From NCBI GenBank assembly GCA_019745775.1, contig JAIESR010000003.1:124001-188000 (forward strand): a stretch of DNA of 64,000 nt. Reading direction: 5' to 3'. The notes under the pieces were generated by a model. The model was not told where the DNA came from. It ran no database searches and saw nothing but the letters and a program-made list of their open reading frames with translations. Of the stretch, positions 49,048 through 58,467 are shown piece after piece. The DNA comes from Xanthobacteraceae bacterium (GTDB taxonomy: Bacteria > Pseudomonadota > Alphaproteobacteria > Rhizobiales > Xanthobacteraceae). Each line of letters opens with the position of its first letter. The first letter of the stretch is position 1. Both the position numbers and the translations under genes were made by a program.

Positions 49048-51258
49048 ATGCACATGGTCCATTTCAAGCTCGACGTCGACGCCGACGGCATCGCGCTCGT
49101 CACCTGGGATTCGCCCGGCCGCTCGATGAACGTCATAGACCTCAAGGTGATGGAGGAGCTCGCAAACGTGATCGACAAGGTCGCGGGCGATGCCGCGATC
49201 AAGGGCGCGGTCATCACCTCCGGCAAGGACAGCTTCTGCGCCGGCGCCGACCTCACCATGCTCGACATGCTGAGCCGGGAATTCACCGACGTCATGCGCG
49301 AGCAGGGCGAAGAGATGGGCGTGCACCGGCTCTTTGAGGAGGGCCGCAGGCTGTCGCAGCTCTATCGGCGGCTCGAGACCTGCGGCAAGCCGTGGGTCGC
49401 CGCGATCAACGGCATGGCGCTCGGCGGCGGCTTCGAATTGTGCCTCGCCTGCCACCATCGCGTCGCTTCCGACAATCCAAAATCGCGCGTCGGCCTGCCC
49501 GAGATCAAGATCGGGCTGTTCCCGGGTGCCGGCGGCACGCAGCGCATCGCACGCATGATGATGCCGGGCGACGCCCTGCAATTCCTGCTCAAAGGCGACC
49601 AGATCAGGATTCCGCAGGCCAAGGGCATGAAGATCATCGACGCGGTGGTGCCCGCGGGCGACCTGGTCGACGCCGCCAAGAAGTGGATCAGGGACGGCGG
49701 CAAGCCGACAAATCCCTGGGACGTCGAAGGCTTCCGCCTGCCAGGGGGGCTCGTCTACTCCAAGGCCGGCATGATGACGTTCCCGCCGGCGAACGCGATC
49801 TACCGCCGCGAGACCTACGACAACTATCCGGCCGCGCGCGCGATCATGCAGACGGTCTACGAAGGCCTTCAGCTTCCGATCGATCAGGCGCTGCGGGTCG
49901 AGTCGCGCTGGTTCGCGAAGATCCTGCGCACGCCGGAGGCGGCGGCGATGATCCGCTCGCTGTTCGTGTCCATGCAGGAGCTCAACAAGGGCGCGCGCCG
50001 CCCGAAGGATGTGCCACCCCGGGAATTCAACAAGATCGGCATCATCGGCGCCGGTTTCATGGGCGCCAGCATCGGCTATGTGACGGCACTGGCCGGCATC
50101 GAGGTGGTGCTGATCGACCGCGACCTGGAATCCGCCGACAAGGGCAAGCAGCATTCCCACAAGCTGATGACCGAGCAGGTGAACCGCGGGCGCGCCACCT
50201 CGGCCGAGCGCGACGCGCTGCTCGCGCGCATCACCGCCACTGCCGACTACGGCGCGTTGTCGGACTGCGATCTCGTGATCGAGGCGGTGTTCGAGGACCG
50301 CAAGGTCAAGGCCGAGACCATCAAGAAGGCGCAGGACGTGATCGGCAACAAGACGATCTTCGCGTCCAACACGTCGACCCTGCCGATCACCTCGCTCGCC
50401 GGCGAGTTCAAGGATCCGGCGCGCTTCATCGGCATCCATTTCTTCTCGCCGGTCGAGCGCATGCTGCTGGTCGAGATCATCCTCGGCAAGGAGACCGGCG
50501 ACGTCGCGCTCGCGACCGCGATGGATTTCGTGCGGGCGATCCGCAAGACGCCGATCGTGGTCAACGACTCGCGCGGCTTCTTCGCCAATCGCTGCGTCCT
50601 CAACTACATCCAGGAAGGCCACCTGATGTTCATGGAAGGCGTTCCGGCAGCGATGATTGAGAATGTCGGCCGCATGGCCGGGATGCCGGTCGGCCCGCTC
50701 TCGCTCAACGACGAGGTGGCGCTCGACCTCGGCTGGAAGATCCTCAAGGCGACCGAAGCCGATCTCGGCCCGAAGGCCGTGAACGCCGACCAGAAATGGC
50801 TGCTGCAGGAGCTGGTCGAGAAGCGCGGCCGGCTCGGCCGCAAGAACGCCAAGGGCTTCTACGACTATGCGCCCGGCAGCCCGAAGCGGCTGTGGCCGGG
50901 GCTGGCCGAGTTGCAGAACAAGAAGCTCGATCCCGACAAGATCGATGTCCAGGAGCTCAAATACCGCTTGCTGATGGTGCAGTCGCTGGAAGCCGCGCGC
51001 TGCGTGGAGGAGGGCGTCATCACCGATGTGCGCGAGGCCGACGTCGGCTCGATCCTCGGCTTTGGCTTCGCGCCGTTCACCGGCGGCACGCTGTCCTACA
51101 TCGACATGATGGGAACCAGGCGCTTCGTCGATATCTGCAAGAAGCTCGAGAAGAAATACGGCGAGCGTTTCAAGCCGCCAAAGCTGCTCGTCGAGATGGC
51201 GCAGAAGGGCGATACCTTCTACGGCCGCTTCGCGCCGGGCACCGCGCAGGCGGCGTAG
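49048..51258 (+). CDS. fadJ: 3-hydroxyacyl-CoA dehydrogenase/enoyl-CoA hydratase (FadJ/FadB-type)
   Basis: A 736-residue bifunctional enzyme. The N-terminal hydratase has DSFCAGADLTMLD and the oxyanion segment INGMALGGGFELCLACHHRV with EIKIGLFPGAGGTQR. The dehydrogenase has the NAD-binding IGIIGAGFMGASIGYVTALA (near residue 330), NTSTLPITSLA and the catalytic histidine in GIHFFSPVERMLLVEII. A C-terminal repeat domain ends the protein. It hydrates enoyl-CoA and oxidises 3-hydroxyacyl-CoA in beta-oxidation, working with the thiolase encoded upstream. Confidence 0.95.
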   Translation: MHMVHFKLDVDADGIALVTWDSPGRSMNVIDLKVMEELANVIDKVAGDAAIKGAVITSGKDSFCAGADLTMLDMLSREFTDVMREQGEEMGVHRLFEEGRRLSQLYRRLETCGKPWVAAINGMALGGGFELCLACHHRVASDNPKSRVGLPEIKIGLFPGAGGTQRIARMMMPGDALQFLLKGDQIRIPQAKGMKIIDAVVPAGDLVDAAKKWIRDGGKPTNPWDVEGFRLPGGLVYSKAGMMTFPPANAIYRRETYDNYPAARAIMQTVYEGLQLPIDQALRVESRWFAKILRTPEAAAMIRSLFVSMQELNKGARRPKDVPPREFNKIGIIGAGFMGASIGYVTALAGIEVVLIDRDLESADKGKQHSHKLMTEQVNRGRATSAERDALLARITATADYGALSDCDLVIEAVFEDRKVKAETIKKAQDVIGNKTIFASNTSTLPITSLAGEFKDPARFIGIHFFSPVERMLLVEIILGKETGDVALATAMDFVRAIRKTPIVVNDSRGFFANRCVLNYIQEGHLMFMEGVPAAMIENVGRMAGMPVGPLSLNDEVALDLGWKILKATEADLGPKAVNADQKWLLQELVEKRGRLGRKNAKGFYDYAPGSPKRLWPGLAELQNKKLDPDKIDVQELKYRLLMVQSLEAARCVEEGVITDVREADVGSILGFGFAPFTGGTLSYIDMMGTRRFVDICKKLEKKYGERFKPPKLLVEMAQKGDTFYGRFAPGTAQAA

Positions 51259-51399
51259 CGCAGGACGGTGGCTCACAACAACTTGCGAACGGATTTGTTG
51301 ACGGCTGCCACAAAATGGAAATTATTTGCCCATTCGGTGTTATTGCGCCGCAATCTCCCTTGGCGATAGCGGGGAAGGCGTTTCAGGAACGGGAATAGC

Positions 51400-52833
51400 A
51401 TGACCGATCGATTCACGACCGCAGACGCCACGGGGGCAATTCGGCCGTGGTGGCCTTCCGCCATTGCCAAGCTCGCGGCCGTGGCCGGGCTGGGGGCGCT
51501 GGCCGCGGGGCCGGCTATCGGTGCCGCCGCCCAAAAGGCGCGTCCGGCGCAACCGACCGAGGCGGCGGCGCCGCGCCAGGCGGGCGAGGCGATCATGGCG
51601 ATCGTGTCGATCAAGAGCCAGAAGGTGACCATCTACGACGCCGACGGCTGGATTTTCAGCGCGCCGGTGTCGACCGGGATGAAGGGACACGAAACGCCCG
51701 CTGGCGTCTTCGCCGTGGTGGAGAAAAACAAGGACCACCGCTCGAATATGTACGACGACGCCTGGATGCCGAACATGCTGCGCATCACCTGGAACGGCAT
51801 CGCGCTGCACGGTGGCCCGCTGCCGGGACATCCGGCCTCGAAGGGCTGCGTGCGGCTGCCCTTCGGTTTCGCCGAAAAGCTGTTCGACAGGATACGCATG
51901 AACACCCGTATCATCATCTCGCCGAACGACGCCGAGCCGGTGGCGTTTTCCCATCCGTCTCTGTTCGTGCCGAATCCGGCGGCGCTCGCGGCGGCGCGTG
52001 CGCGTGCCGAAACGCTCGCCCGCGAGGCGGACGAGGCCGCCAAGATGGCCAAACAACCGAAGAAGAAGGCTGGCGCGAAGGGCGAAACGGAGGCGCTGCG
52101 CAAGCTGGAACAGCTCAACACCAAGGCCCGGGCTGATCTGAAGGCCGCAGAGCGAAGGCTCGCCGCGGCCAAGACAGATCAAGCCAAGGCCAAGGCCGAG
52201 GACCAGCAGCAGAAGGCAGCCGCAAGGGCCGAAGAGGTACGTAAGTCGCTCGACGCCGCCAAAGCAGAGCGCGAGGCCAGGCTCGCGCTCGTTCCCGTCT
52301 CGGTGTTCGTCAGCCGCGCGACGCAGAAGATTTACGTTCGACGCAATACGCAAGAACGGCTGCCGGACGCAGGCGAATTGTTCGATGCGATCGAGCTTCC
52401 AGTCACCATCCGCAATCCCGGCCAGCCGGTCGGCACGCATGTGATCACGGCGGTGGCGAGCACCGACGCCGGCCTGCGCTGGACCGCGGTCACCATCGAC
52501 GGCGCGGGCGATGCCAAGAGCGCGCTCGACCGCATCACCATCCCGCAGGAAGTAATCGATCGCTTCGGGCCGACGGCATTGCCACGATCGTCGATCGTCA
52601 TCTCCGATGAACCGCCGCACCGCGAGACCAACTATCGCACGGAGTTCGTCGTCGCACTGAATAACCAGCCGCAGGGGGGCCTCATCACCCGCCCCCGCAC
52701 GCCGCCCGAGGACCGCATTGCGCGCTACGACGACCGCGGCGGCTTCTTCGGCGGCCTGTTCGGCCAACCCAGGTTCGATACACGCCCGCGCGGATACGAG
52801 CAGCAGCAGAGCAGCCCGTTCTACCGGCGGTAG
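51400..52833 (+). CDS. L,D-transpeptidase with coiled-coil insert
   Basis: A 477-residue YkuD-domain protein. The N-terminal hydrophobic helix (about residues 20-45) is a signal or anchor. The catalytic domain has ITWNGIALHGGPLPGHPASK and the active-site run GCVRLPFGFAEKLF, with the nucleophile cysteine near residue 150. Residues about 190-300 are an Ala/Lys/Glu-rich coiled coil (KLEQLNTKARADLKAAERRL). The C-terminal half repeats a weak YkuD-like strand pattern (VSVFVSRATQKIYVRRNTQE). It crosslinks peptidoglycan or attaches proteins in the periplasm. The coiled coil suggests tethering to other envelope proteins. Confidence 0.9.
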   Translation: MTDRFTTADATGAIRPWWPSAIAKLAAVAGLGALAAGPAIGAAAQKARPAQPTEAAAPRQAGEAIMAIVSIKSQKVTIYDADGWIFSAPVSTGMKGHETPAGVFAVVEKNKDHRSNMYDDAWMPNMLRITWNGIALHGGPLPGHPASKGCVRLPFGFAEKLFDRIRMNTRIIISPNDAEPVAFSHPSLFVPNPAALAAARARAETLAREADEAAKMAKQPKKKAGAKGETEALRKLEQLNTKARADLKAAERRLAAAKTDQAKAKAEDQQQKAAARAEEVRKSLDAAKAEREARLALVPVSVFVSRATQKIYVRRNTQERLPDAGELFDAIELPVTIRNPGQPVGTHVITAVASTDAGLRWTAVTIDGAGDAKSALDRITIPQEVIDRFGPTALPRSSIVISDEPPHRETNYRTEFVVALNNQPQGGLITRPRTPPEDRIARYDDRGGFFGGLFGQPRFDTRPRGYEQQQSSPFYRR

Positions 52834-52837
52834 CGTC

Positions 52838-53542
52838 CTACTCCACCACGATGTCCGCGATCACGGGCAGGTGGTCGGAGGCGCGCCAGGCGCGGCGGTC
52901 GACGAAGCTGTGCTTCAGGATATGCGGCGGCCAGCAGAAGATGCGGTCGAGGCGCAGGATCGGGCACCACGACGGAAACGACGCCTGCCGCGTGCGGCCC
53001 GGCAGCTCGTGCTTGAGTGCGTGGCGCAGCGACCCTGGCCAGAACCAGTCGTTGAAGTCGCCGAGCATCACCGTCGGCAGATCGTGAGCACGCGCGATCG
53101 CGACCAGCCGCCTGGCCTGGGTACGGCGTTCGGCGAGGCTCAGTCCGAAATGGGTGGCGACCACGCGGATTTTGCCATGGCCGCATTGCACTTCGGCTTC
53201 GATGGCGCGGCGCGGCTCGCGGTCGGCATGGGTGATGTCGTGGACGTGCGTCCCGTTGAAGGGACAGCGGCTCGCCAGCATCTGGCCATAGTCGCCGTCG
53301 GCGGTGGTGATCGATTTTGCCTCGATGCCGTGCTCGCCGACCGCTTCGCGCAGCAATTCGAACGGCGAGCGCGCGTCTGCGGCGCTGCGGCGAGAGTCGA
53401 CTTCCTGGAGCGCCACCACGTCCGGATTGTGCCTGTTGATCGTTTCGGTGATGCGTTCGAGCGAGAACCGCCGGTCAGGACCGATGCCGCCGTGAATGTT
53501 CCAGGTCATGACGCGCAGCGTGCTGACGGATTGCGCGGTCAC
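52838..53542 (-). CDS. Endonuclease/exonuclease/phosphatase family protein
   Basis: A 234-residue EEP-fold protein starting at a GTG that overlaps the preceding gene (GTGA). Motifs in order: RVMTWNIHGGIGPDRRFSLE, PDVVALQEVDSRR, VVATHFGLSLAERRTQARRL, VMLGDFNDWFW and the terminal ASDHLPVIADI. The acidic residues and the last histidine form the metal site. Members act on DNA, phosphoinositides or other phosphodiesters. Cotranslation with a phospholipase D-type membrane protein favours a lipid or phosphodiester substrate, by inference. No signal peptide. Confidence 0.88.
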   Translation of the reverse strand: MTAQSVSTLRVMTWNIHGGIGPDRRFSLERITETINRHNPDVVALQEVDSRRSAADARSPFELLREAVGEHGIEAKSITTADGDYGQMLASRCPFNGTHVHDITHADREPRRAIEAEVQCGHGKIRVVATHFGLSLAERRTQARRLVAIARAHDLPTVMLGDFNDWFWPGSLRHALKHELPGRTRQASFPSWCPILRLDRIFCWPPHILKHSFVDRRAWRASDHLPVIADIVVE

Positions 53543-55686
53543 GTGGCTTTCCTGCGGCGGCTGCGCGTCACCAGCGCCTGAATGCCGAGCGACGCGCCGA
53601 TCCAGGCGGCGACCGCCAGCACGAACAGCGTCACGTTGAGCGGCGTCGGCGCGGTCAAGACGTTGAAGATCTGATAACCGAGCGCCGACATCAGCACGAG
53701 GCCCGGCAGCATTCCGAGGATGGTGCCGAGCATGTAGTCGATGACCGGAATCCGGCTGGCGCCGGCCGCGAGATTGACGACCGTGAACGGCGCCACCGGC
53801 ACCATGCGCACGGTGGCGATCGCGAGCACGCCGTGCCGCGCGATGGCCCGGCGGATGCGGTTGAGCCGCGGCCCGAGCACGTTTTCGAGCGCCTCTCGCC
53901 CGATCAGCACGCCGACGCCATAAGTGACGATCGCGCTGGCGGCGGCGCCGGCGGCGGCATAGGTAAAGCCGAGCCACGGCCCGAACGTCGCCGCGGTCGC
54001 CGCGATCAGAAGCGTGACGGGGAAGACCAGCAGACCTCCAATCACAAACGCCGCGAGCACGATCGCCGGCGCGGCCGACATGGCGGCGATGTCGGTAAAC
54101 CATTCCTTGATGGTGTGCGGATTGGTCAGGGCCGAGAGCGGGGTCAGCCGCCACGCGAGGATCAGCAGCACGACGAACAGTCCGATCGAGATAATCTTGG
54201 CGAAGCGGCGCAACCGTCGCGCCGGCGGGCGCTCGCCGACAAAGGACTTGGCGAATTCCGGCGCCGCGATCGGGCGCTCGGGATCGGCGAATTCCTCCAA
54301 CGCGGTGGCTTGCTCGGGCGCCGCGTGGTCGACCTCGATCAGCGCCAGGCTGTGGCCGTTGTGCGAGAGCGCTTCCACCGCCTTGATGAGCGAGGCGCCT
54401 TGCGCGGTCGTCGAAGCGACCTCGCTCTCGCTGACGCCGCAGAAATGGGCGACGAGGCGGTCGCGCAAGCTGAGAATCTGCTTGCGATGTGTCGCATTCG
54501 CGGCTTCGAACGTGAGGTCGCATTCGGTGTCGACGCCGAACGAGCGGTTGTTGAGGTTGGCCGATCCGATCCGCAGCAGCCGATCGTCGACGATCATCAC
54601 CTTGGAGTGCACCATGGTGTCGATGCTGCGTCCGTTCTCGACGACCTTCGGATAGAGGAAGCGCACGCGCTCGCCGACGCCCTTGTCGGTGAATACCTGC
54701 ATGAACCGGCCGAGACCGGCCTGCATGGTCTGCTCTTCCAGCCACGAGTGCGCGTTCTTGGGCGTGACCAGCACGGCCTCGAGCTCCGGCCGCTCGATCA
54801 TCCGCTGTGCAAGATGCTCGGCGAAACGCGTCGAGGTAAGATACTGGTTCTCGAGGTAGATGCATCGCTCGGCGCGATCGATCATGTCGAAGAATAGCGC
54901 TTCGACCTCGCGGATCTCGCTTTCGTTGTCGAGAGCGGGGCTGGTACGAGCGATGCCGACGTCGATGTCCGTCAGATCGGGCGTGATGCTTCGCGGCCAT
55001 GGATCGCCGCTGGGGCGGACCGGCGGTGGCCGCTCGCAGGCGCCGTGCGTCCAGCGCACCCGGGCGAGCTCGGCCAGCGCGACGGCGGCCTTGCCGTCGA
55101 CCATCGTCTGTACGTCATGGAACGGCGGATAGGGCGCGCCGGCGAGATCGACGCGGCGCGGATCGTCGAGACGATGCTCGCGCGTGTCCCAGCGCCGGGT
55201 GGTGAGATCGAGCCCGCCCGAGAACGCGAGCGCGTCGTCCACCACGACGATCTTCTGGTGTTGCGAGGCGCCGAACGGCAAGTCGTCGTCGAGGCAGAAG
55301 CGAATTTGCTTTGGCGTGCTCCAATGCACCGACGCGGTGGGAAACAGCTCGCGTTCGCTCGCATAGAGGATCGAGTAGTCCCAGACCAGAACGTGAATCA
55401 GGAGTTCGGGCCGGCGTTTGACGATCGCGGTGAGGAAGTCGACCAGCCCCTCGGGCAGTCCATCATCGGCCCGGCAGTCCTCGCCGACCAGGCGGGTACG
55501 GCTGTCGAGGTCCCAGCCGATGATGAAGACGGTCGATCGTGCGTTCTTGAGCGCCTCGCGTACCGCGCCAAAATACTGGCCGGCGTCAATCAGCACAGCG
55601 GCCCGGGCGGCGCGCTCGCGGCGCCAGGCATTGTGCCCCGGCCTGATCACCGATTCGGATATCCTGGCTAGCGACGCTTGGGTCAT
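53539..55686 (-). CDS. Phospholipase D-like / VTT (SNARE-associated) domain fusion membrane protein
   Basis: A 715-residue fusion. The N-terminal part has two HKD-type motifs: GASQHQKIVVVDDALAFSGG (near residue 140; H-x-K present) and MVHSKVMIVDDRLLRIGSAN (near 365). Residues about 485-700 are a DedA/VTT-type membrane domain (FVIGGLLVFPVTLLIAATAA, ATVRMVPVAPFTVVNLAAGA). PLD enzymes of this class make or cleave phospholipids such as cardiolipin; VTT domains are linked to lipid scrambling or transport. The fusion would couple the two at the inner membrane. The EEP-family gene overlaps its stop. Confidence 0.9.
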   Translation of the reverse strand: MTQASLARISESVIRPGHNAWRRERAARAAVLIDAGQYFGAVREALKNARSTVFIIGWDLDSRTRLVGEDCRADDGLPEGLVDFLTAIVKRRPELLIHVLVWDYSILYASERELFPTASVHWSTPKQIRFCLDDDLPFGASQHQKIVVVDDALAFSGGLDLTTRRWDTREHRLDDPRRVDLAGAPYPPFHDVQTMVDGKAAVALAELARVRWTHGACERPPPVRPSGDPWPRSITPDLTDIDVGIARTSPALDNESEIREVEALFFDMIDRAERCIYLENQYLTSTRFAEHLAQRMIERPELEAVLVTPKNAHSWLEEQTMQAGLGRFMQVFTDKGVGERVRFLYPKVVENGRSIDTMVHSKVMIVDDRLLRIGSANLNNRSFGVDTECDLTFEAANATHRKQILSLRDRLVAHFCGVSESEVASTTAQGASLIKAVEALSHNGHSLALIEVDHAAPEQATALEEFADPERPIAAPEFAKSFVGERPPARRLRRFAKIISIGLFVVLLILAWRLTPLSALTNPHTIKEWFTDIAAMSAAPAIVLAAFVIGGLLVFPVTLLIAATAATFGPWLGFTYAAAGAAASAIVTYGVGVLIGREALENVLGPRLNRIRRAIARHGVLAIATVRMVPVAPFTVVNLAAGASRIPVIDYMLGTILGMLPGLVLMSALGYQIFNVLTAPTPLNVTLFVLAVAAWIGASLGIQALVTRSRRRKAT

Positions 55687-55880
55687 TACAGGGTTGGATT
55701 ATGAAGCAATGGTCCTCAATAACGCGCGAGCCCCCTATTTGTGCCCTCCGGCATCGATTTCGGGCCGGGTGGCACCACGTCCAGGTTGCCGGGACCGTGA
55801 TTGCCCTGCCTGATGGCGCCCGTGTATGGTCGCGACCCTTTGTCCCCGCGGGTGCCGGCGCCCTCAATCGGTTCTGATGA

Positions 55881-57251
55881 ATGGCTCGTGATCAAATCGA
55901 CATGACGCCGATCGAATCGCGCGACGCCCTGGTCGCGTGGTTTGCCGAAGGTGTAAAGCCGAAGACGGAATTCCGCATCGGCACCGAGCACGAGAAATTT
56001 CCTTTCACCGTCGAGGGCCATCGCCCGATTCCGTATGAGGGCCGGCGCAGCATCCGGTCACTGCTCGACGGCATGCAGCATCTGCTCGGCTGGGAGCCGA
56101 TCATCGAGGACGGCAACATCATCGGCATGTTCGACGTCACGGGCGGCGGCGCGATCTCGCTCGAGCCGGGCGGGCAGTTCGAGCTCTCCGGCGCGCCGGT
56201 CGAGACCGTACACCACACCTGCTCGGAGCTGATGTCGCACCTTGCACAGCTGCGGGAGGTCGCGCGGCCGCTTGGCATCGGTTTCCTCGGGCTGGGCATG
56301 ACGCCGGACTGGACGCGTGCGGAAATTCCGATCATGCCGAAAGGGCGCTACCGCATCATGACGGCCTACATGCCGAAGGTCGGCAAGTACGGCCTCGACA
56401 TGATGTACCGGACTTGCACGGTGCAGACCAATCTCGATTTCTCGTCCGAAGCGGACATGGTGCGGAAGCTGCGCGTCTCGCTCGCGTTGCAGCCGGTCGC
56501 GACCGCGATCTTCGCCAATTCGCCGTTCACCGAAGGCAAGCCGAACGGCTTTCTCTCGTTCCGCTCCGAAATCTGGCGCGACACCGACAACGCGCGCGCC
56601 GGCATGCTGCCATGGGCGTTCGAGCCGGGCATGGGTTTCGAGCGGTGGGTGGACTATGCGCTCGACGTGCCGATGTATTTCGTCAAGCGCGGCGACAAGT
56701 ACATCGATGTCGCCGGAAAGTCATTTCGCGATCTGCTCGCCGGCAAGCTCGACGTACTGCCGGGCGAGCACGCCACCCTCTCCGACTGGGCGAACCACGT
56801 CTCGACGATCTTCCCGGAGGTGCGGCTCAAGCGTTACCTCGAAATGCGCGGCGCCGATTCCGGTCCCTGGCGGCGGCTTCCGGCCTTTGCCGCGTTCTGG
56901 GCCGGCATTTTCTACGACGATGACTCGCTTGCTGCGGCCTGGGACCTGGTCAAGGGCTGGAGTGCCGAGGAGCGCCAGAAGCTGCGTGACGATGTGCCGA
57001 GGCTCGGCTTCAAGGCGGAGATCGGCGGCCGCAGCGTGCTCAACCTCGCCAAGGAAACGCTGACGATGTCCGAGCGCGGGCTCGCGCGCCGGCGTCGTGT
57101 CAACGACTGGGGGCACGACGAAACCTGGTATCTGCGCCCGATCCAGGAATTCGTCGCACGCGGCCTGACGCCCGCTGAAGAGCTCCTTGAAAAATTCCAC
57201 GGGCCTTGGGGCGGCAGCGTCGATCCGGTGTACAAGGAGTACGCTTACTAG
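55881..57251 (+). CDS. gshA: Glutamate-cysteine ligase (alphaproteobacterial/plant type)
   Basis: A 456-residue GCS2-type ligase. Seen: FRIGTEHEKFPFTVEG (substrate/ATP region near residue 32), GGGAISLEPGGQFELSGAP, GLGMTPDWTRAEIPIMPKGR, TCTVQTNLDFSSEADMVRKL and RADNARAG-like RDTDNARAGMLPWAFEPGMG. The enzyme joins glutamate and cysteine in the first step of glutathione synthesis in the cytoplasm. Length and motifs match the plant/alphaproteobacterial family, not the E. coli form. It is divergent from the PLD-VTT gene with a 194-base gap. Confidence 0.94.
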   Translation: MARDQIDMTPIESRDALVAWFAEGVKPKTEFRIGTEHEKFPFTVEGHRPIPYEGRRSIRSLLDGMQHLLGWEPIIEDGNIIGMFDVTGGGAISLEPGGQFELSGAPVETVHHTCSELMSHLAQLREVARPLGIGFLGLGMTPDWTRAEIPIMPKGRYRIMTAYMPKVGKYGLDMMYRTCTVQTNLDFSSEADMVRKLRVSLALQPVATAIFANSPFTEGKPNGFLSFRSEIWRDTDNARAGMLPWAFEPGMGFERWVDYALDVPMYFVKRGDKYIDVAGKSFRDLLAGKLDVLPGEHATLSDWANHVSTIFPEVRLKRYLEMRGADSGPWRRLPAFAAFWAGIFYDDDSLAAAWDLVKGWSAEERQKLRDDVPRLGFKAEIGGRSVLNLAKETLTMSERGLARRRRVNDWGHDETWYLRPIQEFVARGLTPAEELLEKFHGPWGGSVDPVYKEYAY

Positions 57252-57283
57252 GGCGCCCCGTGAGATCGCCAATTGGGATCGCG

Positions 57284-57823
57284 ATGGCTCGCAGCTTAGC
57301 TTGGCTTGGCCTGATTGCCGCACTGGTGTTGGCGACGCCGGCTTTCGCACAGGTCGGCTACGACCGCTGGGGGGGCGACTACCGGAGCTTCTCCATGCGT
57401 TCCGGCGATCCCGCGCAATGCGCCGCCGCTTGCGAGCGCGACTCGCGCTGCCGGGCCTGGGCGTTCTCCTATCCGGCGACCGAAAGTCCCAACGCGCAGT
57501 GCTGGCTGAAGTCGCGCGTGACCGCACGCATTGCGGCGCCCTGCTGTGTCTCGGGCGTGCGCGGTGCCGGCGTGATCGAGCCGCAGAGCGGCCCGATCGA
57601 GTTCGCCATCGACCGCACCGGCGGCGACTACCGGCATTTCGAATTGCCCGCCGACCATACCGGCAAGGCCTGCCAGCTCGCGTGCGAGGCGGAGGAGGGG
57701 TGCCGCGCCTGGACCTATGTGCGGCCGGGCTACACGGCCAACACGTCGGCCGTCTGCTACCTGAAGAACCGCATCACGCGGCCGGTACGAAAGCCGTGCT
57801 GCATCTCGGGCGTGGTGCGGTAG
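57284..57823 (+). CDS. Secreted protein with two PAN/apple domains
   Basis: A 179-residue protein with a signal peptide (LAWLGLIAALVLATPAFA) and two PAN-like modules: GDYRSFSMRSGDPAQCAAAC with SRCRAWAFSYP near residue 35, and GDYRHFELPADHTGKACQLA with CRAWTYVRPG near 115. Both end in a cysteine pair (CCVSGV, CCISGV), so disulfides are expected in the periplasm. PAN domains bind proteins or glycans. The ATG at 57284 is taken; a GTG at 57260 is possible. It starts 32 bases after gshA, but no functional link is evident. Confidence 0.85.
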   Translation: MARSLAWLGLIAALVLATPAFAQVGYDRWGGDYRSFSMRSGDPAQCAAACERDSRCRAWAFSYPATESPNAQCWLKSRVTARIAAPCCVSGVRGAGVIEPQSGPIEFAIDRTGGDYRHFELPADHTGKACQLACEAEEGCRAWTYVRPGYTANTSAVCYLKNRITRPVRKPCCISGVVR

Positions 57824-57846
57824 CGGCGGCACGCTAATCGTCGCCA

Positions 57847-58161
57847 TCAGATTCCAGTGAAGAGCAAGTCAATGGCGCCGACGATTTCATAACGTCGACC
57901 TTCGGCTGTTCCTACGACACGGCCAAGTAGGCGACGGGATGCGGTCGCCATTTCTTCAATAAGCACCAAATGCGCTCGCCCCGCTACCTCGATGGCGAGA
58001 TGCAGCCGAGTGCGCGAAGACACCGGACCGACTCGAATCAAGGGCGCCACAACGACGCCTGAAGTAGAGGAAATCCTGTCGTGCTGAAGTACAAGCAATA
58101 AAGGATATTGAACCCGTCCAACTGGGTGAAGATTCTCAACAGTGTCGAATTGCTGTGGCAA
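57847..58161 (-). CDS. ccdB: CcdB-type toxin
   Basis: A 104-residue CcdB toxin: MPQQFDTVENLHPVGRVQYP LLLVLQHD at the start, VVVAPLIRVGPVS, and the conserved C-terminal end EIVGAIDLLFTGI, whose Trp/Gly-Ile tail region contacts gyrase in F-plasmid CcdB. The start is a TTG immediately after the antitoxin stop (TGATTG). CcdB poisons DNA gyrase. Chromosomal copies may act in stress response or be relics. Confidence 0.9.
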   Translation of the reverse strand: MPQQFDTVENLHPVGRVQYPLLLVLQHDRISSTSGVVVAPLIRVGPVSSRTRLHLAIEVAGRAHLVLIEEMATASRRLLGRVVGTAEGRRYEIVGAIDLLFTGI

Positions 58162-58401
58162 TCAGAATTTTCTTAGCCCATCGGAAAAATGTCCGTGGGT
58201 TTCAACGAACTTGTTGTAGGAATCGATGGCTTCCTTGTTTTCTTCATACCACTCACGCGCCATCGCCTCCCTTTCGGCGGCGTGGAGCTTTGGGAGCCGT
58301 CGCCGCAAGGCTTCCACCAAAAGCTGGGATAGGTCGATGCCAGCTTCTTTAGCTGCGGCAATCGATTCGGCGTCAAGTTCTACCGTGACATGTTCTCCCA
58401 T
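58162..58401 (-). CDS. ccdA: CcdA-type antitoxin
   Basis: A 79-residue CcdA antitoxin from the ATG at 58401 (AAGGGA upstream). The DNA-binding half reads EHVTVELDAESIAAAKEAGI DLSQLLVEALR, a ribbon-helix-helix. The C-terminal half carries the toxin-binding EWYEENKEAIDSYNKFVETH and GHFSDGLRKF, close to the CcdA consensus. It is directly upstream of ccdB with no gap. It is the third toxin-antitoxin locus in the window, after the broken ParDE at 18162 and intact ParDE at 44833. Confidence 0.92.
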   Translation of the reverse strand: MGEHVTVELDAESIAAAKEAGIDLSQLLVEALRRRLPKLHAAEREAMAREWYEENKEAIDSYNKFVETHGHFSDGLRKF

Positions 58402-58467
58402 GGTTCGTCCCTTTGGCGCGATGTTGAACAATAGTAGACCAATTCACGCGACTTCATCCGGCAAATC

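Noticed and set aside
48718-51276. An 852-codon open frame on the minus strand opposite fadJ
   Set aside because: High GC keeps the antisense frame open; fadJ is complete and motif-supported on the plus strand, and the antisense product has Arg/His/Asp-rich shadow composition with no family motifs.
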